From Cladobotryum mycophilum (lineage: Eukaryota > Ascomycota > Sordariomycetes > Hypocreales > Hypocreaceae), in the NCBI GenBank assembly GCA_036429605.1, contig JAVFKD010000002.1, positions 1,240,001-1,304,000 of the forward strand: 64,000 nucleotides of DNA, in the 5' to 3' direction. Below are positions 37,390 through 48,926 of the stretch, in pieces; positions within the stretch are counted from its first letter, which is position 1; every line of letters starts with the position of its first letter. The notes under the pieces were generated by a model. That model was not told where the DNA came from. It worked only from the letters and a program-made list of their open reading frames with translations, and did not search any database. Made by a program: the position numbers and the translations under genes.

Positions 37390-38788
37390 ATGCGAGGTTT
37401 ACCTAATTGAATGGACTTGAGAGCCTTCGAGCTATGTTAATCTGTCCGAGTTGGCAACATTCAGTGGGCACACAGCTCAAATCTGGGCTCCAAGTTCTGG
37501 CCAAGCGGGTTGCTATTCGAGACTCGTTTTCTCCTCCAAAACAAAAAAGTTTCCATGTATATCCTTTTTTGGCAAATTGTACTTAAAAACAGGATTCTGC
37601 ACATATCTAAAATTCATGTACTTAGTTTTATACAACGATTTACTCTTATTCTTTTGTGTCTTCTCTTAGTGCATGATGCCGCTGTTTACTCTGACCCATG
37701 CACCCACTCCCTGTCACTTTCAGAACCCCCTGACCCACGTGTTGACAGACACCTCCTCCCCAGGGGTTCCCTCTACGCTTATCCTCGGATCTCCCGGGGT
37801 TACCTTGGTGTCGATCACATCGTTTGCACCTGTTTCGTCTCATGAGCCATGTTACGTTTCTTCTGCGCTTCTTGCAGCTTCATGAAATCAATGTCTTAAG
37901 TAACCTACCCTTTCGGAAGGTCCACTTTGCCGTTTTGGACGGCGAATAAGCAAGTGAATTATTATATCTGACGTTTTATAGTCTCGGAGCCTAATGAGAA
38001 CCCAAAGGTACCCGGGAGCCGACGGGAGTGGCCGCCCTGGCTCTCGTGGACGGATGCATTACCCGGAGAGCCTCACCTCAACCCCTCTCCAACTCTTGCG
38101 CCGTACACACCTAGGACTTTCAGACATGGGCTGGTTGATAAGAATTGTACCTGCTGATATACCTGCACCAGCCTATATGTCTCATCATTTACTCCTCAGC
38201 CAGAGACCCTCTTCAATATGCTCCTTATCTTGTGTGGGGATATCACTATCGTAATGAGAACCCATGTTCATTATTAGTGACGCGTATATTTGATGCCCTT
38301 TCGTCTTTCTGGTCGTTCAAACAGTAGGGAAAACCGCGTTTCTTTCTCTCAATTTCTCTTGTCCATTTGCACCATGATATTTGTCAGTATTAAGCCACAA
38401 GCCTGTCGTAATGGCTGGGCTACGCGTTGATCCCACCAATGTCTACACCTGTGAGGCTTTACACCCCGGACAGCGTTAAGCGACCTGAACACATTCACTG
38501 GAACGAGCCCTGTGCAACTGCAAATGATGATCACGTGGAATAATAAAGCAATGTGGGGACTGACAGACTTGAGGATGAAGGGCGACTGGCTATGCCAAGG
38601 CTCGGCTGGCTCAGTCTCCGGGAGGACCTGAAGCCTGATTATGCAACAGCCAGCAACCAATTAATTGGATGGATTTCCTGTCACTACATTTGCTGACATA
38701 TGATACGTATCTTCTACGAGCGGGGAAGTATCAGACTCTCTAAACAAACATCACTCACTCAATAGTCTTCAGTTCGCAAAGACCCAGC
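37390..38788. other. 1.4-kb intergenic region
   Basis: 3' flank of the lyase, then the promoter of the next gene. Several open frames of 60-111 codons show no domains or coding bias. Nothing supported. Confidence 0.55.
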
Positions 38789-40802
38789 ATGTTTAGACAC
38801 CTACACCCACATCACTCAAGCCTATTTCTCGCTCCAGATCTGGACGACGGTCAACATATTCGGCTTATATGGCAATGTGGGATCTGTGCCGATGTACTAT
38901 TCAGCGGCCAAAGAGTGACATCACGTACATCAGCCCTGCCCCCCTTCTGGTTGTGATAGCTTCCTCCGTTGACACTTGCTCTAGTCGCCCGCAAAGACGA
39001 ATCATGCCATCTTACCGAGCTATTTTACTTCCCGCAGTGTGATGATTTTCATTTGACAAAAGTAAATGGCGTACGACTATGTTCCAATTTAGACTGCAGC
39101 TCTTGCGCGGCAATGCCCGAATCTACTCTGCTACATTATGATTGCTACTCGATCTTCAAAGAAGTCTGTACCATCAAAGAGTCCGATCTGCTGAATCGGC
39201 TCTGGATGGTGGCTATGGCGAAGCAACCTTGGCAAGGGGCGCGACCAATTCTTTTGTCTAAACAAAAGGATATTCGCAAATCCGCCGCATTTCGAAGGAT
39301 AGCCCAGGCCGTGGGAATGCCGTGGCTGTCTCAGCTACCTCTAGAACTACTTGAAACCATTCGGGGACATTCCAGATATTCCTTGTTTTGGAGATGTGTG
39401 TCAGCGCTGCAACTGGCAGAGGACATCTCGGGCATGGAACCGAAGGGCCTCCAGACTTGTGCATTGACTGATATTCTCTCTTGGGAGAGGGGTGGCCAAT
39501 TGGAGGTTCAGGAATCTCCAGAGCTGCTACCACCAGTGGTGAGAATAACTCTCGACTCTGATGGAATTCACAAGGTGGAACGGCTCCCCTCCATTCCTCA
39601 ATATACGGGTGAGCTAAACAATCGTTTTGCTTTCATCATTGAGCGTGCAGCAAAGCTATCTGGAGTAGGAACGAATGTCCAGGTTCGTATAGGCCATTTG
39701 AATTCTCCCATTGCTGTGTGACATGAGCTAATCCCTCTCAAGGATGGTTACATGCGACTTGCACCCCTCCCAGGGGATGCACCAGTTGTATGGAACTCTC
39801 CAGCCCCCCTGAGTCATCTACCTTCAAAACCTATAACCTTGGCGGGGGAGCTCCTTATGGCAGCGCTATAATGTTGTCCCAATGAACAAGATCAAAGGCA
39901 TTACCTTCTTTTTCAACGGACCTACGCTCCAGGATATGTTCATTCACCACTCGGAAGAGTCATCTGCCTGGAGGAAATACCAACGCCTTTCTGCTCAATT
40001 ACGGAAGAGATGCGCATGGATTTACGTACCCAACCTAGATAAAGATCCATTGACCTATCTAGCCATTCGCCGGTACGCACCCGACCGTATTAATATTCTC
40101 ATCAGAACAGAAAAAGCGGGTGATGTTGCCCTTGGACATTTCTTTCGCTCGAGGCTCGAGGACAGGCCCTTGGCCAAATCTACCGTCACGGCCCTCATTT
40201 ACAATGAACCAGTGGAGCTGTCCTTTACGTCAATTCTCGGTGCCAAAAGCGAACCACCGAATCCTGCCTTGGGTGAGCAGAGGCCTTTTCGATCGGGGAT
40301 CTTCAAGACTCTCCCAAAGAGTCTAGTCTCGTACTTCTCCTGGGCTCCTCTTGGAAATGTCTCGTCAGTCCTGGTGTTTTACGACGAGAAGGGATTCTGC
40401 CGAGGCATCATGCTCCATTACAAGAGTGGCGGATGCAGGGCCCTCGGACAATGTCGTATACATGTAGATACGGCAGAGGAGATAACCGAGCCGGCCACGG
40501 TTTGCTTCTACAATGATGATTCCGGTAAGTTGGGACGACGGGGAATAACAAAGGCCAAAGTCAGGTTTGGACAAGACTATTCACACGAAGAATGTGTGTC
40601 GCGCACGGAAAACGGCGAGCCTTGGCAATGCTTTCCGCTTGAAGGCGTGATGAAGTTTTGGTTCGCAAGTGACGCTTCATGGATCGCCATCGAGGAAGAG
40701 GACGAGGGCGTGGAAACGGCCGAGATACCCACTGAGGAGCCTCTGGTCAAGAGGCCTAGCCCGGCATTTATAGCTGCTCTTTTTGGGAACACGAGGCGTT
40801 GA
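38789..40802 (+). CDS. Fungal protein of unknown function (CxxC-type N-terminus); read needs two bases
   Basis: Three exons: 38789-38914, 38960-39682 and 39743-40802 (introns 45 and 60 nt); 636 aa after corrections. The N-terminal region IRLIWQCGIC matches the beginning of a family of fungal proteins of unknown function with a zinc-ribbon-like CxxC. A leucine-rich LSQLPLELLETIRGHSRYSLFW segment resembles an F-box-like start of the next part. The last part (residues about 330-636) carries FYDEKGFCRGIMLHY and WKxF-like patterns common in these orphans. The raw frame stops at 39869; a seventh C at 39804-39809 and a sixth G at 39844-39848 join the halves (NSPAPPESS and NLGGGSSLWQRYN). Exon 1 and its 45-nt intron are the weakest parts. 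Confidence 0.68.
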
Positions 40803-41510
40803 CCGAGAAGTGGGATGCTATCGAGCCTCGGCAGACCTCACGTCCACTCCAGTGTTGTGATTTCCTTTTGTTAACGGGTTATGGATTTGGCACAGAAACA
40901 AAACGAAAAAAAAAACATTATTTTACTTCTTCTTTACTCTAGCAGGCATTTAATAAAAAAATTCACGTAATGACCGTGCATGATGCTCAGCTTTCAAGAT
41001 CTAACCTACGATGCATCGACGGAAGTGTATCATTGCTGGCTTGATTGAAGCCGTTGGCCAACTAATCGAAATGCATCTCAGGCATCACCAATCCACATCT
41101 TCTTCGCTTACATCGCCTGTGCCGTGAAACCAAGAGAAGCCATGCATAATGCTGGATGCATACGTAAAACCAGGCCAAAGCTCCTGGTATAGAACACTCG
41201 TCGTTCTTGTGCCCATCATAAAGCATGCGTTCACGGCATTGTCATCTGGCAACCGCCTTACTAAAGGAACAAAAGAGGACGTTGGATGTAAAGTCGTGTA
41301 TTCATAAATTTTAACCTTTCCTTTCCCAAACTCCAAGATACCAAGTTCCTTTACACGTGTAAGAAATCATTACAGTGACGGGAGACCAACAGCCCAACGT
41401 CCTTTGAACCCAATTCCAAGAAATTAGACAAGCAAACCACCTCCCTCCCACATCAAAGACATTCGTTTCCTTCGTCATTCATCGATTCATCTGCAGCACA
41501 AGACGCTGGG
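40803..41510. other. Intergenic
   Basis: About 700 bp between convergent genes. The 83-codon frame at 41085-41336 on the minus strand has no recognisable features. Nothing else is seen. Confidence 0.55.
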
Positions 41511-42610
41511 CTAATAGGCTTCAACACGCGAGGTAATGCTCACATTGGAGTGGGTGCTCATAATCTCCTCCTCTTCCATGGGATCCTGGAACTCGACCCA
41601 GGTGCCCATTTTATCGAGCACAAACTCCTCGTAGCGCACCTCGTGGCCACGCTCCCCGACCATGGCATCAACGCCAGGCTCGCAGAAGAACGGCACGCTG
41701 AAGCGCTCGGCGCCGGAGCTGCGCACGCGGTGCATGGTGGCGACGAAGCGGCCGCCGCTCATCTTGGCCATGAGGTCCCCCACGTTGACCACCAGGCTTC
41801 CGGGTACGTACGGGGCCGGGATCCATTCGCCCTCGGCATTCTGCACCTCCAAACCGCCGATGGCGTCTTGATGCAACAGTGTTAATAAGCCGGAGTCGGT
41901 GTGCGGTGTGCAGCTCAGCTCCTGAGTTGGTTGCTGGCCAGAGGACTGGTCCCCCGCACCGTTGGGGTAGTGAAGGAGGCGGAGGGTGGAGATGCTGTTG
42001 CGCAGGATGGAGGTGAAGGCGGCAGGGTTTTTGCCCAGCGAAGAGGCAAGGAGGGCTAGGAGAGTGTTGGACAAGGACGAAAGCTCCGCATACAGCGTTT
42101 CGAGTTGCTCGCGGGCCGGGAATAGTGACGCTGGCGGGAAGTAATTGGGCTCTGTTAGAACAAAGGGCGAAGTTGACGGCTTAGATGAGGGCGGAAGACG
42201 GTGTGAGGGGCCAAGCTCAAAGCCGGCCTTGAGATTTTGCAGATCAACGCCAGGTTGAGCGGGAAAGTAACTGCAAAGAGCGTTAGTAAATACGAGGAGC
42301 GGATGTGGACTGCATGGCCCCCCAAAGGATGGAAACTTTACCCTCGATATGTGTTCTTGTTGGATCTCTGGAAGGTCCTCTTGGCGACGCCCATCTTCAC
42401 CTCCTCGGGCAGCGTGAAGAATTCCCTAGCGATGCCAAAGACATCGTCATGGTTGAAAGATAGAGGCACGTTGATCAGGTATGCGAACCCGACTGTAGCA
42501 AAGACCTCGTGGAGCTTGGACGAGAGAGCGCGCAGCTCTTCCTCGGAGGCGCAATCCGAGGAGAGGGGAGCGAGGTCAACAATAGGCAGAGTGGTGAATG
42601 AGGTCGTCAT
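41511..42610 (-). CDS. 2-oxoglutarate/Fe(II)-dependent dioxygenase (isopenicillin N synthase-like fold)
   Basis: Two exons, 42342-42610 and 41511-42270, with a 71-nt intron; 342 aa. The N-terminal DIOX_N region begins LPIVDLAPL and includes FATVGFAYLINV. The C-terminal 2OG-FeII_Oxy domain has the iron triad HTD (in CTPHTDSGLLTLL) and the distal His in TMHRV, with the 2-oxoglutarate-binding Arg in ERFSVPFF. These enzymes hydroxylate, desaturate or cyclise small molecules using oxygen and 2-oxoglutarate. The substrate is unknown. It lies about 1.5 kb from the carotenoid cluster but with a different direction and a long gap, so linkage to it is not supported. The intron contains a C6 run, which does not affect the frame. 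Confidence 0.9.
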
Positions 42611-44101
42611 ATTGTCTCTTGTCTCCTGATGCTGTGATACACAAAATATGGGCACTATGGGAAAAAAGAGTACGATTGCAAAGCGAAGATCGCCAGCTAC
42701 CTATCTATATATATGAAATAAGATTGCATTACCTTACAAAAGCACCGTGGTGCCTCCCATTGCCGCTTACGCCGAACTCTATGGGAAAGCCTCTGAGCCG
42801 TCTTGAAGCCAAAAGGACAGATCCAGCTGCACGGAAGCGGATGCGATCCAATGGGCGCCCTTCAAGTACCTACGCCATGTATCGAGAGGGTAACCGGTCG
42901 CGTGGTCATCTGACGCACATGGTGCGAATGAGTGTAAAGCGCTCGGTTTTTGCGATGTCGCATCCAGGTGACGGTCTGGGAAGAGCGGAGGGATGGGGTA
43001 ATACGTGTTACCGAGCGAATTTGCGGTGTATGCACCACGACAACAGGCACAGGACTAGAAGAAGCTTTTAATACGTGGCGTATGCCAGAGCTTATTCGGT
43101 AAAGAATTTCACTACCATGAAACATAATAGCTCGCTCTGCAATGGGAGGGCTTCTTACGCTTCTTCCTGATTTCTAGAATACCGATCCATGGATATCCTT
43201 GAGTGCTGAAAAAAACAACCCCCACTATAATCCCCCCGCATATCCCTCCCTCCATTTGGTGAGATGCCGATGGGAGCACACGCCTGAGGGGCATCTGTGT
43301 TGTCTCCTCTACATTGGCAGGCCATATACCGCTTCTAGGCGCACATACGATTCAAGAACTTCATGATACCGGTTGGCAAGGTCATACTTGTAGATGGATG
43401 TGTTTCTAGAGACTCTGTTAGATGTCACCGCTTCTTCGCATCAGGAATGAACCAATGGGATAGGGCATTTCTCGTCATAGATGAATCTCCTGCCATGACT
43501 AAAGACAAATATTGGGCCCATGGGGTAAACTTATGATAGTAAAGGAGGAAAGTTTAGCTATATCCTCCTCAAAGAGGAGTGTGAGAAGACATCGATACAT
43601 GCACAAGACACTAATAAATCTTCGTCCTTCAGGGTAGCCCCACAATACAGCTTCAATGGATTCCGTGACTGCAGCCACGAACAGCTGGTGGAAGTAAGTC
43701 TTTGGTCGTTGGCTGGTAGAAGTTTTCGTGTTGTAATAGCTGAACTCTAAGCATATCTAGGTACTGTGAAGTGCACCCGAATGTGGCTGATAAAGGCGTC
43801 TCAGGCACACACGCCCATGGTCACCACAACATAAAAGCAGTCGTGTATAGGAATGAGTGGGCGAATCAACATGGCTGAACGTTGCCATGCTTCCTAAAAA
43901 GGCAAAAGACGGTCTGTATCCATACCGCAGGCTAGTATATGGGATAGTGACCTATCCGGACCAACAGCCCTGTGGATCTGGGGGGTCTACCATCGACATC
44001 ACTACCGCTAGATATGTTCCAGATCACACCTCTTTACTGACATGTGGGACTGAGAGCTCTATTCTATAAAGCGAACTCTTCTATAGTAGTGTTACATATA
44101 T
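42611..44101. other. 1.5-kb intergenic region left of the carotenoid cluster
   Basis: Promoter of the dioxygenase at its left end and carB 3' flank at its right. Open frames (for example 42598-43071 on +) show no domains. It marks the edge of the cluster. Confidence 0.55.
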
Positions 44102-45902
44102 CTAAAAATTAATGCCCAAATTGGACTGAGGAAGCAACCAGAGCAACAGTGGTAGAAGCACAGCAAGAAGGGTCGAAAAAATAATAGCCCCAATGCCGAA
44201 TCCCGAAGAGGATCCCTTGACATCCTGGATAATCCTCTCGCTGACAATCTTGCCTCCTGCTAAGCACACAGGCACTCCAGTTCCGGGATGCGTGCTGGCA
44301 CCGACAAAGTACAACCCGCCAATCTTGTCATGCTTAATCCTGGGCCGGAAACTCAGCACGTTGAGGAAGGAGTGCGACAGACCCAAAATCGCACCGCGAT
44401 CCAGGTTGAACTTGGCCTTCCAAGTCTTTGGCGTGTTTATTGATTCCTCTAGTAGACTTTCACGCAGACCACGCACGCCGGTGCGAGCCTCAATCGTATT
44501 AAAGACAAACTCCCGCGAGAAATTGACGAGAGCGTCCCAGTCCTGTGGATTTGATGGGTCGTCCGTGAGATGCCCGACAGGCACTAGAACAACGATGGCA
44601 TCTTTGCCTGCCGGCGCTGCAGATGGGTCGATTCTGCTGGGGACGTTGACGTAGAATGATGGATCCTTTGGGAGCCCATGGCGCTTGAAAATGGCATCGA
44701 AACTCTCCCTGTACTCTTCGGCAAGGAAGATGTTGTGCGCCAGTAGCTCTGGGATGACCCTGTCAAAGGACCAGAAAAAGGAGATGCTGCTGCAGGACGC
44801 TGGTCTCTCCGTCAAACTGCTTGCATATGAAGAAGCAGGCAGCAGGTTGTTATAGGCGTAAACGAGGTCAGCATTGACCACCACGATATCGGCAAGCAAC
44901 TCTTCGCCTGACTGTAGTCGAACTCCGCGCGCAGTGTTCTTGTCTGACAGTATGATGGAGGCGACGGGTGCGTTCAATCGGTACTTGACACCTAATCTCT
45001 CTCCCACTTTGGCCAGAGCCTCTAGAACCTAGGACCACCGTCAGTTGGCACGTCTACATTCTCACCGGCAATCGCCCTTACCTTTTGAAAGCCACCTTCT
45101 GGATACGCAATGCCGTGAGCCAGCTCTGTATACTGCAGCAAGGAATACGTTCCAGGAGCATCAAACGGGCTCATTCCCAAGTACATGGTCGCAAAAGTGA
45201 AGACGCGACGAAGCCTTTCCGACTGAAAGTACCGACAGACGCGAGAATAACTACTCTCAAAGGGATGCATGGTGAACACCGACTTTATGAATCCCGGGCG
45301 GAGCATGCTGAACAAACTACCAAAGTTCTTGGCCATGACATGCTCCATACTCAGGTCGTAGTGCTGTCCAGATTCTTGCATAAAGGAGAGGAATCCGGGA
45401 ACGCCTCGCTTCCCTTCGTAGCGCTCAATTTGCCTCCCCATCTTATGGAGATCCGTAGACAGTTCAAAGGAGCTGTTGTCGGCGAACCAGATGTTGTAAT
45501 TGGGTTCACATTTTAACAGTTTGACGCCTTCGCCCTCAATTGATGTGCCGAGGTCTTGGAACGTCTGATGGAAGACCTCTGGCATGAGCAGAAGAGATGG
45601 ACCTTGGTCAAATCTCTGATCGAACCATTATTATTAGCAAATTCTCACCAAGAAGTGATAGTCGTCGTGAATGGCGACGAGATGGGGTATCTCACATAGC
45701 CATCCCGATAGATCAGCGAGCATCTGCCTCCTATGAAGTCATGCTGCTCAACCACAGTAACCTTGAACCCATTTTTCGCCAGACGGGCAGCCGTAGTGAT
45801 TCCTCCCGCGCCAGCGCCTGAGATGAATGATGTCAGAGCTATCCATTGGGTGTAGGGGAGGCGTCTCTACTTACCAACAATGATAACAGAAGGGGAAGCC
45901 AT
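44102..45902 (-). CDS. carB: Phytoene desaturase
   Basis: Four exons: 45875-45902, 45696-45817, 45082-45615 and 44102-45028; 536 aa. FAD-dependent carotene desaturase that introduces double bonds into phytoene; the fungal enzyme makes up to four or five, giving lycopene (and 3,4-didehydrolycopene). The N-terminus is the dinucleotide fold SVIIVGAGAGGITTAARLAK, with the GxGxxG across the first splice. The mid part has GGRCSLIYRDGYRFDQGPS. The C-terminal family signature is YFVGASTHPGTGVPVCLAGGK, followed by a hydrophobic membrane anchor near residues 505-530 (IIFSTLLAVLLPLLLWLLP). Length and exon pattern match Fusarium carB and Neurospora al-1. It diverges from the opsin gene across a 694-bp promoter. 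Confidence 0.95.
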
Positions 45903-46596
45903 TGGAGGGGATTACTGGTCAAATGTTTGACGCTGAGCTTGAACCCGAGTTTGAGGTGAAGGCGCCTTGAAATCTACGTGCGCATCTGAACGTTCTCTCC
46001 TTGATGGGTACGAGTACTTTGTCTACCTCATCTATGATGCTTGTTGACCCCCTGACCACCTAATCGACACTAGGACTCGCAAATCGCTTCACTAGTGCCG
46101 GGGGAATTTCCACATCAACGCCGTTGTCAATTTGACCATGGGGGTCATCGGCTGAGACAGATTTACTGATGAAAGGAGGTAACATTTGCTGGTAACATGG
46201 CTTGAGTTAAGTAAGACATGTGAGGAAAATCCGGTGCAGTACGTGAGATTTTCGACTTGTCTCATTAGTATTTGCTTTTATATTCAACGTGGGACCTGTC
46301 ACAAAAGCCGTTGGGATAGGAGATGCCAAGGGGACCCTGTCACATTAGTCTGGGTGGTAGTCTACGGTAGTCACCTGTAGTCAATGGTAGGCCGTTCAGC
46401 TGTAGTCCGAAGCCTCTGGTGACGGAAAATAGTGAAGACAAGGATTGTCATCTGTGTTTTCCAGCATCAGAGATCCATAGCTAATTCTTTATTTGTAGTC
46501 TTAGTCGTCTCTCTCACGCATGTTCTAGCCATCTCTCGCATTTTTATGCCTCATTTTCTGCTCGTGGCAAGTCCTGCTACTGTTACAATCGACAAG
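45903..46596. promoter_or_regulatory. Divergent promoter of carB and the opsin-like gene
   Basis: 694 bp between the two start codons on opposite strands. Co-regulation (in related fungi by light) is inferred from the arrangement. No site can be named with confidence. Confidence 0.5.
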
Positions 46597-47562
46597 ATGA
46601 CGACGTTTGCTAAACGGGCTATTACGGTCCATATGGATGCAGCAGATATTATGGTTACAGAATGGGGGAAGGCCTTGTCAGTGAAAATGAATTTGGCTCC
46701 AACAGGAAAGGAAAATCTAACATGTGAGCAGTTACTGGGCACTCACAGCCATCTTTGCCGTTTCCGGAACCTTGTTCCTCTATGTCGCCCTCATGACTCA
46801 GAACAAACGCCTGCCAGTCTTCTGCCACCTCTCCTTTTTGGCCTCCTATGTCTTGTCCATGGGGTATTTTGCCATGGCTGCTGACCTTGGCTGGGCAGCA
46901 GTTGAGGTAGAATTTGTGCGTGAAGCCTGGTCCATCTTGGGAAGGAATCCTACGCGCCAGGTGTTTTGGATTCGTTATATTGCATGGTAAGAGTCCTCTC
47001 CAGGGCCAAGAGAAAAAAGAAAAAGCATCGATAGCAGCAGACTAACGTTCAGACAGGCTTGTTGCCACTCCATTGCAAAACACTCAACTTTTTCTCTTAG
47101 TCTCCGCCTCCATAGAAACTACTCTGCTAGACACCTTTTTCGTCTTTGTTGTGATAGCAACAGGTCTCGGTGGAGCGGTGATCCCGAGCTCTTACAAATG
47201 GGGCTACTAGTACGTGCTACGTGATGATCAATTCGGAGCACTCGCTGACTTGGAGAACGCAGTTTCTATGGTGCCATTGCATGCGCCGGCATTGGCTATT
47301 TGATCGCCTACCACGGCTACGGATTGGCAGCGGCAAAGGGAGGGAAGCTTAGACAACTATATCTTCTCACCAGCTCAGCGATAGGGGTTGTGTGGTTTTG
47401 CTATGGTCTTGCGTGGGGATTAAGTGAAGGGGGAACGTTATTTCTCCGGACGCAGAGGGGGTCTTCTACGGTCTACTGGATTTAATATCGGGACCCTTGT
47501 ATGGCGCTCTCGTCGCCTGGACCGTTTGCCAGTGTCCGTGCGAGATCAGCGATGGACTGTAG
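46597..47562 (+). CDS. CarO-type rhodopsin-like protein without the retinal lysine; read needs one base
   Basis: Four exons: 46597-46676, 46732-46986, 47057-47209 and 47263-47562; 262 aa, seven predicted helices. Three introns (55, 70, 53 nt) all have plausible branch points. Rhodopsin features kept: RYIAW at helix C (R108 and Y109, matching BR R82, Y83), SSYKWGY before helix E, GVVWFCYGLAWG (helix F), and LLDLISGPLYG in helix G. Compared with bacteriorhodopsin: D85 is A111, D96 is Q122, D212 is kept as D236, and K216 (Schiff base lysine) is G240. No Lys lies anywhere in helix G. So it cannot form a Schiff base with retinal and lacks both pump carboxylates. One base is missing at the G5 run 47429-47433. 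With it, helix G appears; without it the protein ends early at 47483-47485. Confidence 0.82.
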
Positions 47563-47767
47563 AGCCGGGCTGGACTGAGACACTTTTGGTCTGTCAACTT
47601 CATGGTGTCATATCTGATGGGGGTCTAAAAAACGCCATGTGGTACGAAGTACTCAGTAGAACATGGGCAAATCCATTTATTAATCATCCATGATGCTGAT
47701 TTGAGACGCTCCATTACTTCAATTCCTTTTTGAATGGTGCCCCTGACCAGCGCAACCTATACCCACC

Positions 47768-48817
47768 ATGGCTCTCGCGTCTCTGCACATGCTCTCGTTT
47801 AGTCTTCGGAATCCTTACAGCTTCAGCCTTGATCGAGACGGCCCATTTCCCGCCTTGTTCCGTCTTCTGATCGTTCGCTCACCATCCATCCACACGTTGG
47901 ATCTCTCTGAGTTTGCCGACCACACCATCCTTATTACCGGCGCCACGAGCGGATGTGGTTTTGAGTGTGCACGGGCTCTTGGCCGCGTTGGATGCAACCT
48001 CATCTTGACGAGTAGAAATCAGCAGCGTGGTGAGGATGCCAAGCAGCAGATTCAGCAGGAGGCCAAGGACGCTGGCGTTGAGACCAACATCAGTGTGCTG
48101 GAGCTTGACATGACGAGCTTCCAATCTGTCAAGTCATTTCCATCACGTCTAGATAAGGCGGCCACCCATTTGGATGTTGCCATTCTAAATGCCGGTGTTT
48201 ACCAGACTGAGTTTAATCTCTGCTCTGAGACTGGCTGGGAGGAGACAGTCCAGGTCAACGTTCTGGCTACATCAGCTCTGACTTTGCTACTTCGCCCGTA
48301 TCTGTCTCGCGCTGACAGCGGGCGATTGCTTTTCGTTTCCTCCGAAGCCCACGCCTGGGCTGACCCTCACCCCTACCCTACGCGGCAGTTGCTGCAGGAG
48401 CTCAACACACCTGATGTGTATCCATGCTACCAGCGCTACCACATCAGCAAGTTGTTGCTTGTCCTCTGGGCCAGCCAGATTGCGCATCGGGAGGAGTGGA
48501 GCAAGATATCGGTAGCATCGGTCTCGCCTGGATTCTCCCGCACCTCGCTTTTTCGAGATTTCAATGGCTACACCGTCGCCAAAGTTTTAGAGAACATTGT
48601 ATGTCGCAGCAGTGAGCAGGGGTCCAGCCAGTACATGTATGCGCTCCAGAACATGGCTAAAAGCCAAGGGAACGGGAGATTTTGGTCGGACGGCGCATGG
48701 AGAAGTCCATCCACGGCGGTATCTTGTAAGAGCGGACAGGAGATACAGTCAACGCTCTACACGGATGTGGTAGGTATCTTGCGAGAAGCTGGGGTGATTG
48801 ACAGTACTACGGAGTAG
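47768..48817 (+). CDS. Short-chain dehydrogenase/reductase, retinol-dehydrogenase-like
   Basis: Single exon, 349 aa, 205 bp behind the opsin-like gene on the same strand. Classical SDR: the cofactor motif TGATSGCGFE (TGxxxGxG), the NAG motif in ILNAGVYQ, the catalytic Ser in LFVSSEAHAW and the YxxxK in YHISK. An N-terminal hydrophobic stretch (residues about 1-35) may anchor it to a membrane. This size with that N-terminus fits the retinol dehydrogenase/WWOX-related group, but the substrate is inference. Standing inside a retinal cluster, it could reduce retinal to retinol or the reverse. It is convergent with carRA, ending 109 bp from it. Confidence 0.87.
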   Translation: MALASLHMLSFSLRNPYSFSLDRDGPFPALFRLLIVRSPSIHTLDLSEFADHTILITGATSGCGFECARALGRVGCNLILTSRNQQRGEDAKQQIQQEAKDAGVETNISVLELDMTSFQSVKSFPSRLDKAATHLDVAILNAGVYQTEFNLCSETGWEETVQVNVLATSALTLLLRPYLSRADSGRLLFVSSEAHAWADPHPYPTRQLLQELNTPDVYPCYQRYHISKLLLVLWASQIAHREEWSKISVASVSPGFSRTSLFRDFNGYTVAKVLENIVCRSSEQGSSQYMYALQNMAKSQGNGRFWSDGAWRSPSTAVSCKSGQEIQSTLYTDVVGILREAGVIDSTTE

Positions 48818-48926
48818 ATAAATGAGAAGAAGAAGATGGTTATGATTTGGTCTTTTTGTAATATCCGATAACTGCTGGACATTCATTTAATATTAAAACA
48901 ATTTCATCTAGGCATTTCCCCGTCTA

